Source: Pseudomonas botevensis (GTDB lineage Bacteria; Pseudomonadota; Gammaproteobacteria; Pseudomonadales; Pseudomonadaceae). From it: a stretch of DNA of 48,646 bases. Under the pieces are notes generated by a model, which was given only the letters and a program-made list of their open reading frames with translations, was not told where the DNA came from and ran no database searches. The stretch's first letter is position 1. Each line of letters starts with the position of its first letter. The stretch lies in assembly GCF_019145475.1 (NCBI RefSeq), contig NZ_JAHTKI010000032.1, forward strand, positions 1-48,646. The letters run 5' to 3'. This document shows, piece after piece, positions 1-7,933 of this stretch. The position numbers and the translations under genes are program-made.

Positions 1-961
1 GGACTTCATGCTCGTGCAATGGCGCCACGACCACCAACCCCTCCACCTCTGCCCCACCCTGCGACTCTTCGTTCACCGCCAGCCACGCCTGCAACTGCAT
101 CGGCTCGTCAAACAACCCCGGCAACGCCACCAGGCCACGATCAAACTGGCTCATGTACATCGGCAATAACCCGATGCAGGCGCTGCAGCGGATCATTTCC
201 AGCATCAATTCGTAGGACTGCATCTGCACCACCCCGGCCAGGCGTTGGGCGACGAGGTCGTTCCAGGGGCGGAAGCTGTCGATCTGGTGGTCGTGGCGCC
301 ATTGCACGAGCATGAAGTCCGCGAGGTCGTCGGTGCTGTCGGGGCGTGCGGTGACGCGGGAGTAGCGTTTGGCGATGTGGGGCAGATAGTCGATTCGGGC
401 CAGGCGTTGCGGTTCGCTGGTGGCGAAGGTCGGGCCGGGGTTGGGGCTGTCGCCGTGGGCCAGCCACAGGACGATGTCGGCGCTGACGGCGCGCAGGGCC
501 AGTTCGCTGTCGAGGGCGATGATTTCCAGGCGCACGCTGGCGTTGCGCCGCAGCAGTGCGATGAGGTCGCGGCCGAGGATGTCGTGGAGGATCGATTCGG
601 CGACGGCGAGGCGCACCAGCGGTTGTTCGATCACCGGCAGTTTGCGTTCGTGGGCCAGGGCGATCAGTTGCGCCTGGAGTTGCTGGCCTTCGCGGGTCAG
701 GCTCAGGGCGCTGCCCTGGAAGCTGAACAGAGTGTGCTTCAGTTGCTGTTCGAGTTGCGCCAGTTGTTTGCGCAACAGGGTCGATCGCACATTGAGGCTG
801 CGCGCCGCCTGCATGAAACAGCCGCACCGGGCGCTGACCAGGAAGTATTGGGCCACTTCGCTGTCGAGGGTCGCGGCCTGGGCCAGCCAGGGTTGGCTTT
901 TGTCCTCGGGGGCGCGGTAGTCGGGGCTGCTCTGTCGGCCTGCGGGTTCGGTGAATGACAT
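1..961 (-). CDS. LysR-type transcriptional regulator (3' end outside window)
   Basis: Reading leftward from ATG at 961, the frame stays open to the window edge, giving about 320 residues without a stop. GGAG lies 9 bases before the ATG. Residues about 25-90 form a winged-helix region of LysR type: a run like AQYFLVSARCGCFMQAARSL, followed by the LRKQLAQLEQQLKHTLF recognition-helix segment. The rest resembles the substrate-binding fold of LysR proteins. LysR proteins are usually about 300 residues, so only a short tail should be missing. It lies downstream of the secretion operon in the same orientation, as a regulator gene (PA0701) does in P. aeruginosa, so it may regulate that operon; this is inference from position. 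The REP pair just upstream separates it from ppiC, so it may have its own promoter. Confidence 0.8.
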   Translation of the reverse strand, partial: MSFTEPAGRQSSPDYRAPEDKSQPWLAQAATLDSEVAQYFLVSARCGCFMQAARSLNVRSTLLRKQLAQLEQQLKHTLFSFQGSALSLTREGQQLQAQLIALAHERKLPVIEQPLVRLAVAESILHDILGRDLIALLRRNASVRLEIIALDSELALRAVSADIVLWLAHGDSPNPGPTFATSEPQRLARIDYLPHIAKRYSRVTARPDSTDDLADFMLVQWRHDHQIDSFRPWNDLVAQRLAGVVQMQSYELMLEMIRCSACIGLLPMYMSQFDRGLVALPGLFDEPMQLQAWLAVNEESQGGAEVEGLVVVAPLHEHEV

Positions 962-1036
962 CGATGACTCCCTGTCGATCTTTGTTGTTTGGCGGCTTCC
1001 GGTGCTTGGAGCATTTTCAGTCTGTTGGCGCTTTCC

Positions 1037-1128
1037 TGTGGGAGTCGGGCTTGCCCGCGAAGGCGCCGGCACTTTCAGCCTTTTCGGTGCCTGACACGCC
1101 GCTTTCGCGGGCAAGCCCGGCTCCCACA
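1037..1128. repeat. REPIN: inverted pair of REP elements
   Basis: Two copies of the Pseudomonas REP sequence face each other. The left arm reads TGTGGGAGTCGGGCTTGCCC with GCGAAGGCG after it (1037-1065). The right arm (1097-1128) is its near-perfect reverse complement, ending GGGCAAGCCCGGCTCCCACA. About 30 bases separate the arms. Such pairs are dispersed, RAYT-mobilised, non-autonomous elements in the P. fluorescens group. This one fills the gap between the LysR gene and the last gene of the secretion operon and could form a stable hairpin in the mRNA. Confidence 0.85.
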
Positions 1129-1155
1129 AGTGCCGGGGCATTTCATCACTCCGGA

Positions 1156-2103
1156 TTACTGCTTGCTCTCCAGCACTTTGTTGAGTTCAGCGCCGTCGAT
1201 GCTCAGGGTCGCCGTGTTGAGCATGCCGTCGAGGTAGGCCTGGGCGATTTGTTCCTGGCGTTGATTGCGCAAGGCCTGGGTCAGTTGGTCGCGCAGTTCG
1301 TCGAGGGTCGCGGCGCGCGCCGGTTGTTGTTCGGTGAGTTTGATCACATGGAAGCCGGCGGCGCTTTGCACCGGGTCGGAGACGGCGCCGACTTTCAGCC
1401 GCGCCACCGCGCCCCGGACTTCCGGCACCAGTTGCTGCAACGGTTGCAGACCGGTATCGCCACCGCGTTCGGCAGTCACACGATCCTGAGAATACTGGGT
1501 TGCCAGTGCGGCAAACTCCCCCGGCGCGGCCTGGGCTTTTTTACTCAGTTCCGTCGCCTGTTTGCGCACCGACTCCAGACTCTGGGCATCCGCCACGCCA
1601 AGGAAAATCTGGCTGACGCGGTACAGCGCCGGGGTCTGCCAATTGGCTTTGCCGGCGTCGTAGGCCTGCTGCAATTCAGCGGCGCTCGGGTAGTCCGCCG
1701 GCACCTGGCTGACCGAGCGCAGGTAGTCGCGGAACACGATTTGCTCGGTGGCCGCGCGGGTCTGCCGGGCGACGTCGGGGCGCTGCGCCCAACCCTGGGC
1801 GTCGGCCTGTTCCAGCACGGCTTTCTCCGCCAAGCGCGCGCGAATCCAGCGCTCCAGCGCCTCACGATTGCCGCGCAGTTGCTCGCGGCTCGCCTCGGGC
1901 AGCGTCGCGAGCAAGGTCTGCAATTCTTCCGGCGACACCTGCTGATTGCCCAACCGCGCCACCGCAGGCCCGGCACTGGCGCCTACCACCGGCGCCGGTT
2001 GCTGAGCGGCGACCGGGTCGCTGCCCGGTCGCAACACCAGCGCCGCGGCCACCACCAACAGCGCCACCGCAGCGGCGCTGATCACCATGGCAGGCTTTTT
2101 CAC
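1156..2103 (-). CDS. PpiC-type (parvulin) peptidylprolyl isomerase, membrane anchored
   Basis: This is a 315-residue protein with a short basic N-terminus and one hydrophobic segment (about residues 5-24), so it is probably anchored in the inner membrane and faces the periplasm. Residues about 50-130 are helical, like the SurA/PpiD N-domain. Residues about 150-265 form a parvulin domain, with a YRVSQIFLG strand at the start and GFHVIKLTEQQPA at the end. It would isomerise proline bonds and chaperone exported proteins. The start is a GTG whose GTGA overlaps the stop of the YbjN gene, so the two are translationally coupled. It is the last gene of the secretion operon, matching the position of PA0699 in P. 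aeruginosa. Its client is probably the porin, the TpsB barrel or an exported partner (inference). Confidence 0.85.
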   Translation of the reverse strand: MKKPAMVISAAAVALLVVAAALVLRPGSDPVAAQQPAPVVGASAGPAVARLGNQQVSPEELQTLLATLPEASREQLRGNREALERWIRARLAEKAVLEQADAQGWAQRPDVARQTRAATEQIVFRDYLRSVSQVPADYPSAAELQQAYDAGKANWQTPALYRVSQIFLGVADAQSLESVRKQATELSKKAQAAPGEFAALATQYSQDRVTAERGGDTGLQPLQQLVPEVRGAVARLKVGAVSDPVQSAAGFHVIKLTEQQPARAATLDELRDQLTQALRNQRQEQIAQAYLDGMLNTATLSIDGAELNKVLESKQ

Positions 2104-2573
2104 AGCGCGACTTCCTCTTCCTCGGCCACGGCGACTTTGGCGTTCTGCGCCTGATTGGCCTGAGTGAAGTCACGCAGGTAAACGATGAACTCCTGAAGCA
2201 GGCGATCCCACAACTCCAGGTTGCCACGCAGGTGATCGGCGCTGACCCCGGCGGCCACCACCACGTCCATTTCCATCACCAGAAACTCGCCCTGCAACGA
2301 CAGCCGCGCGAAGCGTCGGGTCGCGTTCCACTGCTCGGCCACGCCGCCCGGCAACTCACCCTGCACCCGCAGCGCGCAACTGAACGTGAAGTCGACGTAG
2401 CTGCCCTGCTCCGCCACCGCCGGGTTGCCGAACCGCACGGCGTAGCCGATGCCCTGGCTGGCGCTGAGCAACTGGACGATGCCGTTCTGTTCGGTCTGGT
2501 TGACGCGATAACCGGCGGCTTGCAGGACATCGGTCAGGGATTGCGCGGATACGTGGCTGATCAATTGAGTCAT
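2100..2573 (-). CDS. YbjN domain-containing protein
   Basis: This is a 157-residue soluble protein with no signal peptide or membrane segment. The pattern of a short N-terminal helix (SLTDVLQAAGYRV), a central beta region (SYVDFTFSCALRV) and a C-terminal helix ending in an acidic tail fits the YbjN family, whose fold resembles type III secretion chaperones. It is the only obviously cytoplasmic member of the operon besides PhdA. A role as cytoplasmic chaperone or regulator of the exported components is plausible but unproven. AAGGA lies just before the ATG at 2573. The stop overlaps the next gene's GTG. Confidence 0.65.
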   Translation of the reverse strand: MTQLISHVSAQSLTDVLQAAGYRVNQTEQNGIVQLLSASQGIGYAVRFGNPAVAEQGSYVDFTFSCALRVQGELPGGVAEQWNATRRFARLSLQGEFLVMEMDVVVAAGVSADHLRGNLELWDRLLQEFIVYLRDFTQANQAQNAKVAVAEEEEVAL

Positions 2574-2591
2574 GGTGTCTTCCTTGTCAAA

Positions 2592-3221
2592 TCAGTGAGC
2601 GAGCGCCGCTCGTGGCGCATCGAATTGAGTCTTGTACAGGTCATCGCCGAAGCCCTGAGCCAGTTCTTCGAACTTGACCCGGGCGCTGCCCGCGAAGGGC
2701 TGGCGGATCTTCATCACCTCGGCCACGTCGATGTTTTCGTAGGCAGTGAGGATCTGCTTGGCGACGCCGTACATTTGCTGATTCTTGACTGAACATTGCT
2801 GCACTTGTGTGTCACGTTCAGCCAATTGCGCCTGAAGCTTAGACCGTTCTGCCTCTTTGGCACGGGCCATGACCAGCAGATCGTCATAGGCCTTCTTGAA
2901 CTTGCCGGTCTGCTCGTTGCTGGCCGCCACTTGCGCCTGGGCCTGGCTGTGCAGGCTCTGTTGCTGGCCGGCCAGTTGCTCGGCGAGGCCTTTGGCCTTG
3001 GCAAGTTCAGCGGTCAATTGCCTGATCTGCGCCTGCGCGGCCTTGGCCTCGTTCTGCGCCGCCAGTTGCGCGGCGCTGGCCTGGGCCTGCTGGCTTTGCA
3101 AGGCCTGCAACTGCTGGGTGGTGCTGCGCAACTGGGTGCGCAGACGCTCTTCCATGCCCTCGGCGCTGGCCCCGGCGGCGATCAGCATTCCCAGCCCGAG
3201 CAAGAACAATCGCGTATTCAT
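2592..3221 (-). CDS. Periplasmic coiled-coil protein of unknown function
   Basis: This is a 209-residue protein with a typical signal peptide (MNTRLFLLGLGMLIAAGASA, cleavage after about residue 20). Residues about 22-140 are a long Ala/Gln/Lys-rich coiled coil with heptad-like spacing. A compact C-terminal part of about 65 residues follows and contains one Cys (QQCSVKNQQMY). No catalytic motif is visible. It lies between the porin and YbjN genes with an SD (GGGAGA) before the ATG. Its length and coiled-coil design suggest a periplasmic spacer or adaptor linking the TonB/ExbB complex with outer-membrane parts (inference). The protein is clearly real, because signal peptide, SD and operon spacing all agree. 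Confidence 0.7.
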   Translation of the reverse strand: MNTRLFLLGLGMLIAAGASAEGMEERLRTQLRSTTQQLQALQSQQAQASAAQLAAQNEAKAAQAQIRQLTAELAKAKGLAEQLAGQQQSLHSQAQAQVAASNEQTGKFKKAYDDLLVMARAKEAERSKLQAQLAERDTQVQQCSVKNQQMYGVAKQILTAYENIDVAEVMKIRQPFAGSARVKFEELAQGFGDDLYKTQFDAPRAALAH

Positions 3222-3238
3222 CAGACTCTCCCGGCGCC

Positions 3239-4936
3239 TCAGAAGCGCGTGTTGATCTCAAGCTGCAAGACGTCGATGTCGAACGGCGCGCCGTACACCG
3301 CTTCCGAACTCAGCCAGCGACCGGTGGCGTAGACGTTCTTCGCCAGACCGTAGTTGCCGCCGAGGAAGTAGCCCTTGGCGTTGGTGCCGCCGAGGTGGAA
3401 CGAGGAGTCGTTGAAGCCGTCCGGCAAGGCATCCGGCTGGATGTACTTGTAGCCGGCGAACAGGTTCCAGTCGCCCTGCTTCTTCAGATCCAGCGCATTG
3501 CCGAGGGTGAATTGCACCATCCACGCGTTGGCGCCGCTTTCGATGTCGCCGCTGCTGTCGAGGTTGTTGACCAGTTGCCCGGCCGAACGCTTGCGCATGT
3601 CGCCTTCGTCGTAGCCGAGGTTGTGGATGTAGTTGCCCTGGCTACGCAATTTGAAGTCGTGCGGCAGATCGGCGTCCCACACCAGGTTCAGGTCCAACAG
3701 GTTGAACTCCGAGGCCAGGCCAACGAATTGCGGCTGCGGCGTGGTGGTCGGGTTAAGCGGGTTCGGCGTGATGTCACGCAGCAGGAATACGCTGTTGCCC
3801 TTCTGCATGAACGAGGCACGGGTGCCGTCGCTGTCGCAACCCGGCGCACCGGCCCAGGGTTCGCAAGGGCTGGAGCGCTGGCCTTCGATGTCGTCGAAGC
3901 GGTAATACGCCAGGGCGCCCTTCACGCGGTTGTTGCTGTTGATTGCCCATTTGGCGCCGATCTGCGCGCCGTACAGCCACTTGTTGTCGCTGTCTTCCTT
4001 GTCGAAGCCGTTGCTGGTGGTGGTGTCGTTGGTGTACTCCACCGGGAATGCGCCGACGGTGCCGAACACGCCCCAATCGTGACTGAGTTTGTGGTCGAAA
4101 ATCGCGGCCACACCGTCGAAGTTGAGGTCGTTGGAATACAGCATGTCGGTGGACATGAACGGGTTGGCGAAACGCCCGCCGGTGAGGGTCAGTTCATCCG
4201 ACGGCTTCCAGGTCAGGTAACCCTGATCGAGCCAGATGTCTTTCTTGGCGAAGCCGCCGCCGAGGGTCTGGGTGGTCGACACCGGGTTGTTGTCGGAACC
4301 GGTGCCGATGCGGATGCCGGCGGTCCATTCCGGCGAGATCACAGCTTTCATGCCCAGGCGCGCGCGCAGGCGGAACAGGTTTTCGCGGTCTTCGCGGGTG
4401 TTGAGCAACGGCGGCAGATTGGTGCTGCTGTTGGGGTTCACGTCGTACGGGCCGTTGTTGTTGAGCTTGGCGAAGTCGACGATTTCGTTGCTGTTGTTGC
4501 CCGAGTAGTAGCGCGATTCGTCACGCAGACGGATGTCGCCATCGAAGCTGATGCGCGAGGCCCAGTCCGGGAAGGTGTTGGGCGCGGCCCAGTTTTCCTG
4601 CTTGGCGGTGGCCATGACTTCAGCCTTGACCTGATCGCGGATCTGGTCGCGTACCGCCGCCGGTACGTACTGCACGCGCACATCGCCCGGTGCCGCGACC
4701 GGCCCGGCCGCCACGGCGGTGGACGCCGCTGCCTGTTTGGCCTGGGCGGCTTCGTTCTGGGCCTGGGCGATCAGCGCGTCGGCCTTGTCCTGTTTCAGAA
4801 TGCCCTGCTCGACCAGCAAGCGGATCAGATTGATCGTGGCGTTTTCCGAGGGCGCAGGCGCTGCCACGGCCTGACCGACCAGGGTCGCGATGACCATGCC
4901 GACCGCCAGGGACAATCGATTCACATTGGAAATCAT
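3239..4936 (-). CDS. Putative outer-membrane porin
   Basis: I place the start at ATG 4936, 10 bases after AGGAG; a GTG at 4942 is possible but only 4 bases from the SD. The product is about 565 residues. A signal peptide ends near AVAAPAPS. Then comes a helical segment (NLIRLLVEQGILKQDKADAL) typical of the putative-porin family, then a beta-rich region of alternating strands that ends in aromatic NTRF, a BAM-type C-terminal signature. It should form a trimeric or monomeric channel in the outer membrane. It follows tonB directly, so a TonB-linked uptake or export role is possible, but there is no plug domain, so it is not a classical TonB receptor. Confidence 0.8.
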   Translation of the reverse strand: MISNVNRLSLAVGMVIATLVGQAVAAPAPSENATINLIRLLVEQGILKQDKADALIAQAQNEAAQAKQAAASTAVAAGPVAAPGDVRVQYVPAAVRDQIRDQVKAEVMATAKQENWAAPNTFPDWASRISFDGDIRLRDESRYYSGNNSNEIVDFAKLNNNGPYDVNPNSSTNLPPLLNTREDRENLFRLRARLGMKAVISPEWTAGIRIGTGSDNNPVSTTQTLGGGFAKKDIWLDQGYLTWKPSDELTLTGGRFANPFMSTDMLYSNDLNFDGVAAIFDHKLSHDWGVFGTVGAFPVEYTNDTTTSNGFDKEDSDNKWLYGAQIGAKWAINSNNRVKGALAYYRFDDIEGQRSSPCEPWAGAPGCDSDGTRASFMQKGNSVFLLRDITPNPLNPTTTPQPQFVGLASEFNLLDLNLVWDADLPHDFKLRSQGNYIHNLGYDEGDMRKRSAGQLVNNLDSSGDIESGANAWMVQFTLGNALDLKKQGDWNLFAGYKYIQPDALPDGFNDSSFHLGGTNAKGYFLGGNYGLAKNVYATGRWLSSEAVYGAPFDIDVLQLEINTRF

Positions 4937-4975
4937 CTGCACACAACTCCTTTTGGCAACTCTCTAAAAATGGGG

Positions 4976-5680
4976 TTAACCCGGACGCCGCCCTTGCAGG
5001 GACAGGCGCACGGGCAAGGTCATGGAGGCCGGTGGCCGTTCGCTCAGATGCGGCGCGTTGCGCAGCGCTGCGATGACGTTTGAATCGATCTCGGGGTTGC
5101 CGCTGGACTTGACCAGCTCGACCCGGGTGATCTCGCCCACGCTGCTCAGCCACACATCGGCTTGCAGGGCAAACGCGAGGTTGCGCAGGTCCGGGTTCTC
5201 GCGCAGCAGCTTCTGGAACGTGAACGCGAGGAACTGGCTGTAGGTGCCATTGCCCACGCGCCCGCCACCGGAACCGGCCATGCCGCCGCCCTTGCCCGCA
5301 CCGATGTTGAAGGCGTCGCTGCCGCTCTGGGCGTCGCCGTCCATTTGCATCGGGTTGGCCAGATCGTCAGCCGGCGATGGCGGTGCTTCTTCCTCGGGCT
5401 TGACCTCTTGCGGTTCGGGCGTCGGTTCCGGCTCGACGATTTTTTCTTCCACCGGGGTTTCCGGCTCCGGCGGTTTTTCCGGCGGCGGAGGTGGCGGTGG
5501 TGGCAACGGAATGATCGTCGGCACTTTCGGCGCTTCACGGCGCACGCCGCTCATGTCGTTGGCCCACTGCCACAGCAGGTAAGCGGCGAGCGCGCCGAGC
5601 AGCAGCCCGGCGCCCCACTTCACAAAGCGCAGGGGCGACTTCTTCACCGGCAGTGGCTCGATCGGCAGTTGTGCGGTCAT
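4976..5680 (-). CDS. Energy transducer TonB
   Basis: This is a 234-residue TonB-type protein. A cytoplasmic start (residues 1-20) is followed by a single membrane helix (about 21-42, WGAGLLLGALAAYLLWQW). Then comes a proline/glutamate-rich periplasmic stretch (about 55-110) with an eight-proline run, a Gly-rich hinge and a C-terminal TonB domain (about 150-230, ALQADVWLSSVGEITRVELV). It couples the proton-motive force, harvested by ExbB/ExbD, to an outer-membrane client. It starts 3 bases after the exbD stop, so the genes are cotranscribed. P. aeruginosa has several TonB paralogues. This one is dedicated to the secretion locus by position. Confidence 0.85.
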   Translation of the reverse strand: MTAQLPIEPLPVKKSPLRFVKWGAGLLLGALAAYLLWQWANDMSGVRREAPKVPTIIPLPPPPPPPPEKPPEPETPVEEKIVEPEPTPEPQEVKPEEEAPPSPADDLANPMQMDGDAQSGSDAFNIGAGKGGGMAGSGGGRVGNGTYSQFLAFTFQKLLRENPDLRNLAFALQADVWLSSVGEITRVELVKSSGNPEIDSNVIAALRNAPHLSERPPASMTLPVRLSLQGRRPG

Positions 5681-5683
5681 GGT

Positions 5684-6109
5684 TCAGCCCTGGGTCGGTT
5701 TGCCGGTGACGAGACCGACCTGGGACAGTTCGAGCCGGCGCAGCAGATCCAGCACTTCGATGACTTTCTGGTATTGCACCGTGGCGTCGCCGCGCACGAT
5801 CACCGGGAAGTCCGGGTTTTGCGCCTTCTCGATGCGCAGGCGCTCTTCCAGCTCCGCCAGGGTCACCGGGTAGGCATCAAGGAACACCTGGCCGCCATCG
5901 TTGACCGAAATCGCCTTGGTCTTGGCCTCCGACAGCGACACGGCGGCGCTGGCCTTGGGCAGGTTGATCTGAATCCCGGAGACCTGCGCGGTGGCGGTGA
6001 GGATGAACATCACCAGCACCACCATCAGTACGTCCACTAGTGGCGTGATGTTGATGCTGTCCACCGCTGCATCTTCATCATCGTCGTGGGAGGCATTTAC
6101 GGACGCCAT
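5684..6109 (-). CDS. exbD: Biopolymer transport protein ExbD
   Basis: This is a 141-residue protein with the ExbD layout: a short acidic cytoplasmic N-terminus, one membrane helix (about residues 18-42) with the proton-carrying aspartate in the motif NITPLVDVLMVVLVMF, and a periplasmic domain of about 95 residues. It works with the ExbB gene product encoded immediately upstream as the proton-driven motor for TonB. An SD (AGGAG) precedes the ATG. It corresponds to exbD2 of the P. aeruginosa pdt locus. Confidence 0.9.
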   Translation of the reverse strand: MASVNASHDDDEDAAVDSINITPLVDVLMVVLVMFILTATAQVSGIQINLPKASAAVSLSEAKTKAISVNDGGQVFLDAYPVTLAELEERLRIEKAQNPDFPVIVRGDATVQYQKVIEVLDLLRRLELSQVGLVTGKPTQG

Positions 6110-6120
6110 GTCGATGCTCC

Positions 6121-7920
6121 TCAGGCCGGTACGGAGTGGTTGGCGTGATGCCCGCGCGGATGCGCCGCTTCACTCGATTGGCCTTCGCCGTGCATCTCCG
6201 CCAGACGGGTGATGAACTCGTCGACGAACACGCGCATGTCGGCGCTGACCTCTTTGTTGCGGGTAATCAGCCGGTTGTAGCCAAACAGCGCCGGGATCGC
6301 GACGAACAGGCCCATGGCGGTGGCGAGCAGCGCGGCGGCCATGCCGGGGGCGATGGCGTTGATGTTGACGTCGCCGGCCATGGCGGTGCCGAGGAACACC
6401 ACCATGATCCCCAGCACGGTGCCGAGCAGGCCGATGTACGGGCCGCCGGCGATGGCGTTGGACAGGGTCGAGAGTTTCGAGCTGAGGGCCTGGTTTTCCC
6501 GGGTGCGCACGCCGTCCATGGAGCAACGGATGGCCTCGATGGTCGCCGCCGACACCGACGAAGTGTCGGCGCCCTGCTCGCGACGGGTGCGGATCTCCTT
6601 GACCGCCACCTGGTACAGGCGCCACAGCGGCGAATGCTGCAAGCGCTGGGCGAGTTGCGCGTCGTCGGCGAACATCTCCAGGCGGGTGCCGACCTTGGCG
6701 AACTGCGTGCGGAAATCTTCGTTGGCGGCGCTGACGCGGCTGAGGGTGCGGTTCTTGCGCAGCATGATGATCCACGACTGGAACATCATCAGCACCAGCA
6801 CCGCAATGATGACCCAGGCGTCCACCGGCACCGCGTTGAGCAGGAAACCAAGGCTGCCGAAACCGAAGCCCGACTGTTCTTCATCGACGCCGTAAGTGAC
6901 CAGTTTCGACTCGGCACCCTGGGAGGTGGCGTCGGCCAGCAACAACGCGGCCGGACGCGCGACTTTCGACAGGCGCAGTTCATCGATCGCGCCCACGAAT
7001 GGCTGGTAAGGGCCGGCGGCCAGGTCACCGCCGATCGCCAGCACCGAATTGAACGCCGGCATCGCCTGTGCCAGCGCCACGCTTTCGCGGCCGTTGAGGT
7101 ACAGCGTGACCTTCGCGCCTTCGGCGGTCAGCGCCAGGTGTTGCCATTGGCCGGGGTTCAGCGCCTGGGTGGCGACCGCACGCTGGCCGTCGATTTCCAC
7201 GAAGGGCACGCCTTGGTTGAGGCCGACCAGCAAGCTGTTGGCGCCTTCGCGGCGGGCCAGGATCAGTTGCTCGCCGTTGGCCTGATCCAGTCGCAGCCAG
7301 GCACTGAAGGTGAAGGCGCTGCCGGCGTTGTGCTGCAGCGACGGACTGGCCGGCAACAGCAGCGGCTGGCCGCTGAACTGCAAGGCGCGACCGATCACGC
7401 CGTCAATCGCCGCGCCGGTGGCGCTTTGTGCGGTGTTGCCGTAAGCGGTGGTGTCTTTGGCCGGGGTGCCGGTGGCGCCGTCGAAGTGGTAGAGCGCGGT
7501 GTAATTCGGATCGAACGCCAGTTGCCCGTTGCCGGTGGCCGGGGCTTTCTGGTTGCCGTAGTACATCCAGATATCCTGGCGCTGACCGCCCTCGACATTC
7601 GGCACGTCGACCCAGATCAGCGCCATGCCCATCAGCGCATCGAAGCTTTCGATCTGGTGATTGAGCACGGTCTTGTCATCGGCGGCGACGAAGCGCAGGT
7701 CCGAGCCGTCCTCCTTCACCCCGTCGAAGGTGAAATTGCCGGTGTGCAGACGCACCAGCAGCGCGGTGCGGCCAAGGGCCTGATTGATCCCGGCGCCTTG
7801 TGGCGTGGTGTCGACGGTGATCTGTTTGCGGTAATGCCAGTCGTCCTGCCACCAGGCCTGGGCCGTGGCCGGGAGCACGAAGCCCAGGCAGATCAACAAC
7901 GAAAGGAAGAGGCGCTGCAT
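6121..7920 (-). CDS. ExbB/TolQ-type proton channel with N-terminal DUF2341 and LamG-like domains
   Basis: This is a 599-residue protein, more than twice the usual ExbB length. A signal peptide (about 1-22, ending ATAQA) leads into a DUF2341 domain (about 23-125, WWQDDWHYRKQITVDT). A concanavalin/LamG-like domain follows (about 140-320, with LYHFDGATGT and AFTFSAWLRLDQANGEQLIL). Then come a first membrane helix (about 365-385), a cytoplasmic loop, and the two ExbB-type helices (about 490-515 and 535-560) with GPYIGLLGTVLGIMVVF. The extra domains should face the periplasm and may bind glycans or the secreted partner. The protein corresponds to exbB2 of the pdt locus. SD AAGGAG lies 8-9 bases before the ATG. 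Confidence 0.88.
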   Translation of the reverse strand: MQRLFLSLLICLGFVLPATAQAWWQDDWHYRKQITVDTTPQGAGINQALGRTALLVRLHTGNFTFDGVKEDGSDLRFVAADDKTVLNHQIESFDALMGMALIWVDVPNVEGGQRQDIWMYYGNQKAPATGNGQLAFDPNYTALYHFDGATGTPAKDTTAYGNTAQSATGAAIDGVIGRALQFSGQPLLLPASPSLQHNAGSAFTFSAWLRLDQANGEQLILARREGANSLLVGLNQGVPFVEIDGQRAVATQALNPGQWQHLALTAEGAKVTLYLNGRESVALAQAMPAFNSVLAIGGDLAAGPYQPFVGAIDELRLSKVARPAALLLADATSQGAESKLVTYGVDEEQSGFGFGSLGFLLNAVPVDAWVIIAVLVLMMFQSWIIMLRKNRTLSRVSAANEDFRTQFAKVGTRLEMFADDAQLAQRLQHSPLWRLYQVAVKEIRTRREQGADTSSVSAATIEAIRCSMDGVRTRENQALSSKLSTLSNAIAGGPYIGLLGTVLGIMVVFLGTAMAGDVNINAIAPGMAAALLATAMGLFVAIPALFGYNRLITRNKEVSADMRVFVDEFITRLAEMHGEGQSSEAAHPRGHHANHSVPA

Positions 7921-7933
7921 GAAACGTGCTCCT

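Noticed and set aside
3395..5083. 562-codon rightward ORF opposite the porin gene
   Set aside because: High-GC mirror of a leftward gene with signal peptide, SD and operon context; its translation is low-complexity and has no family pattern.
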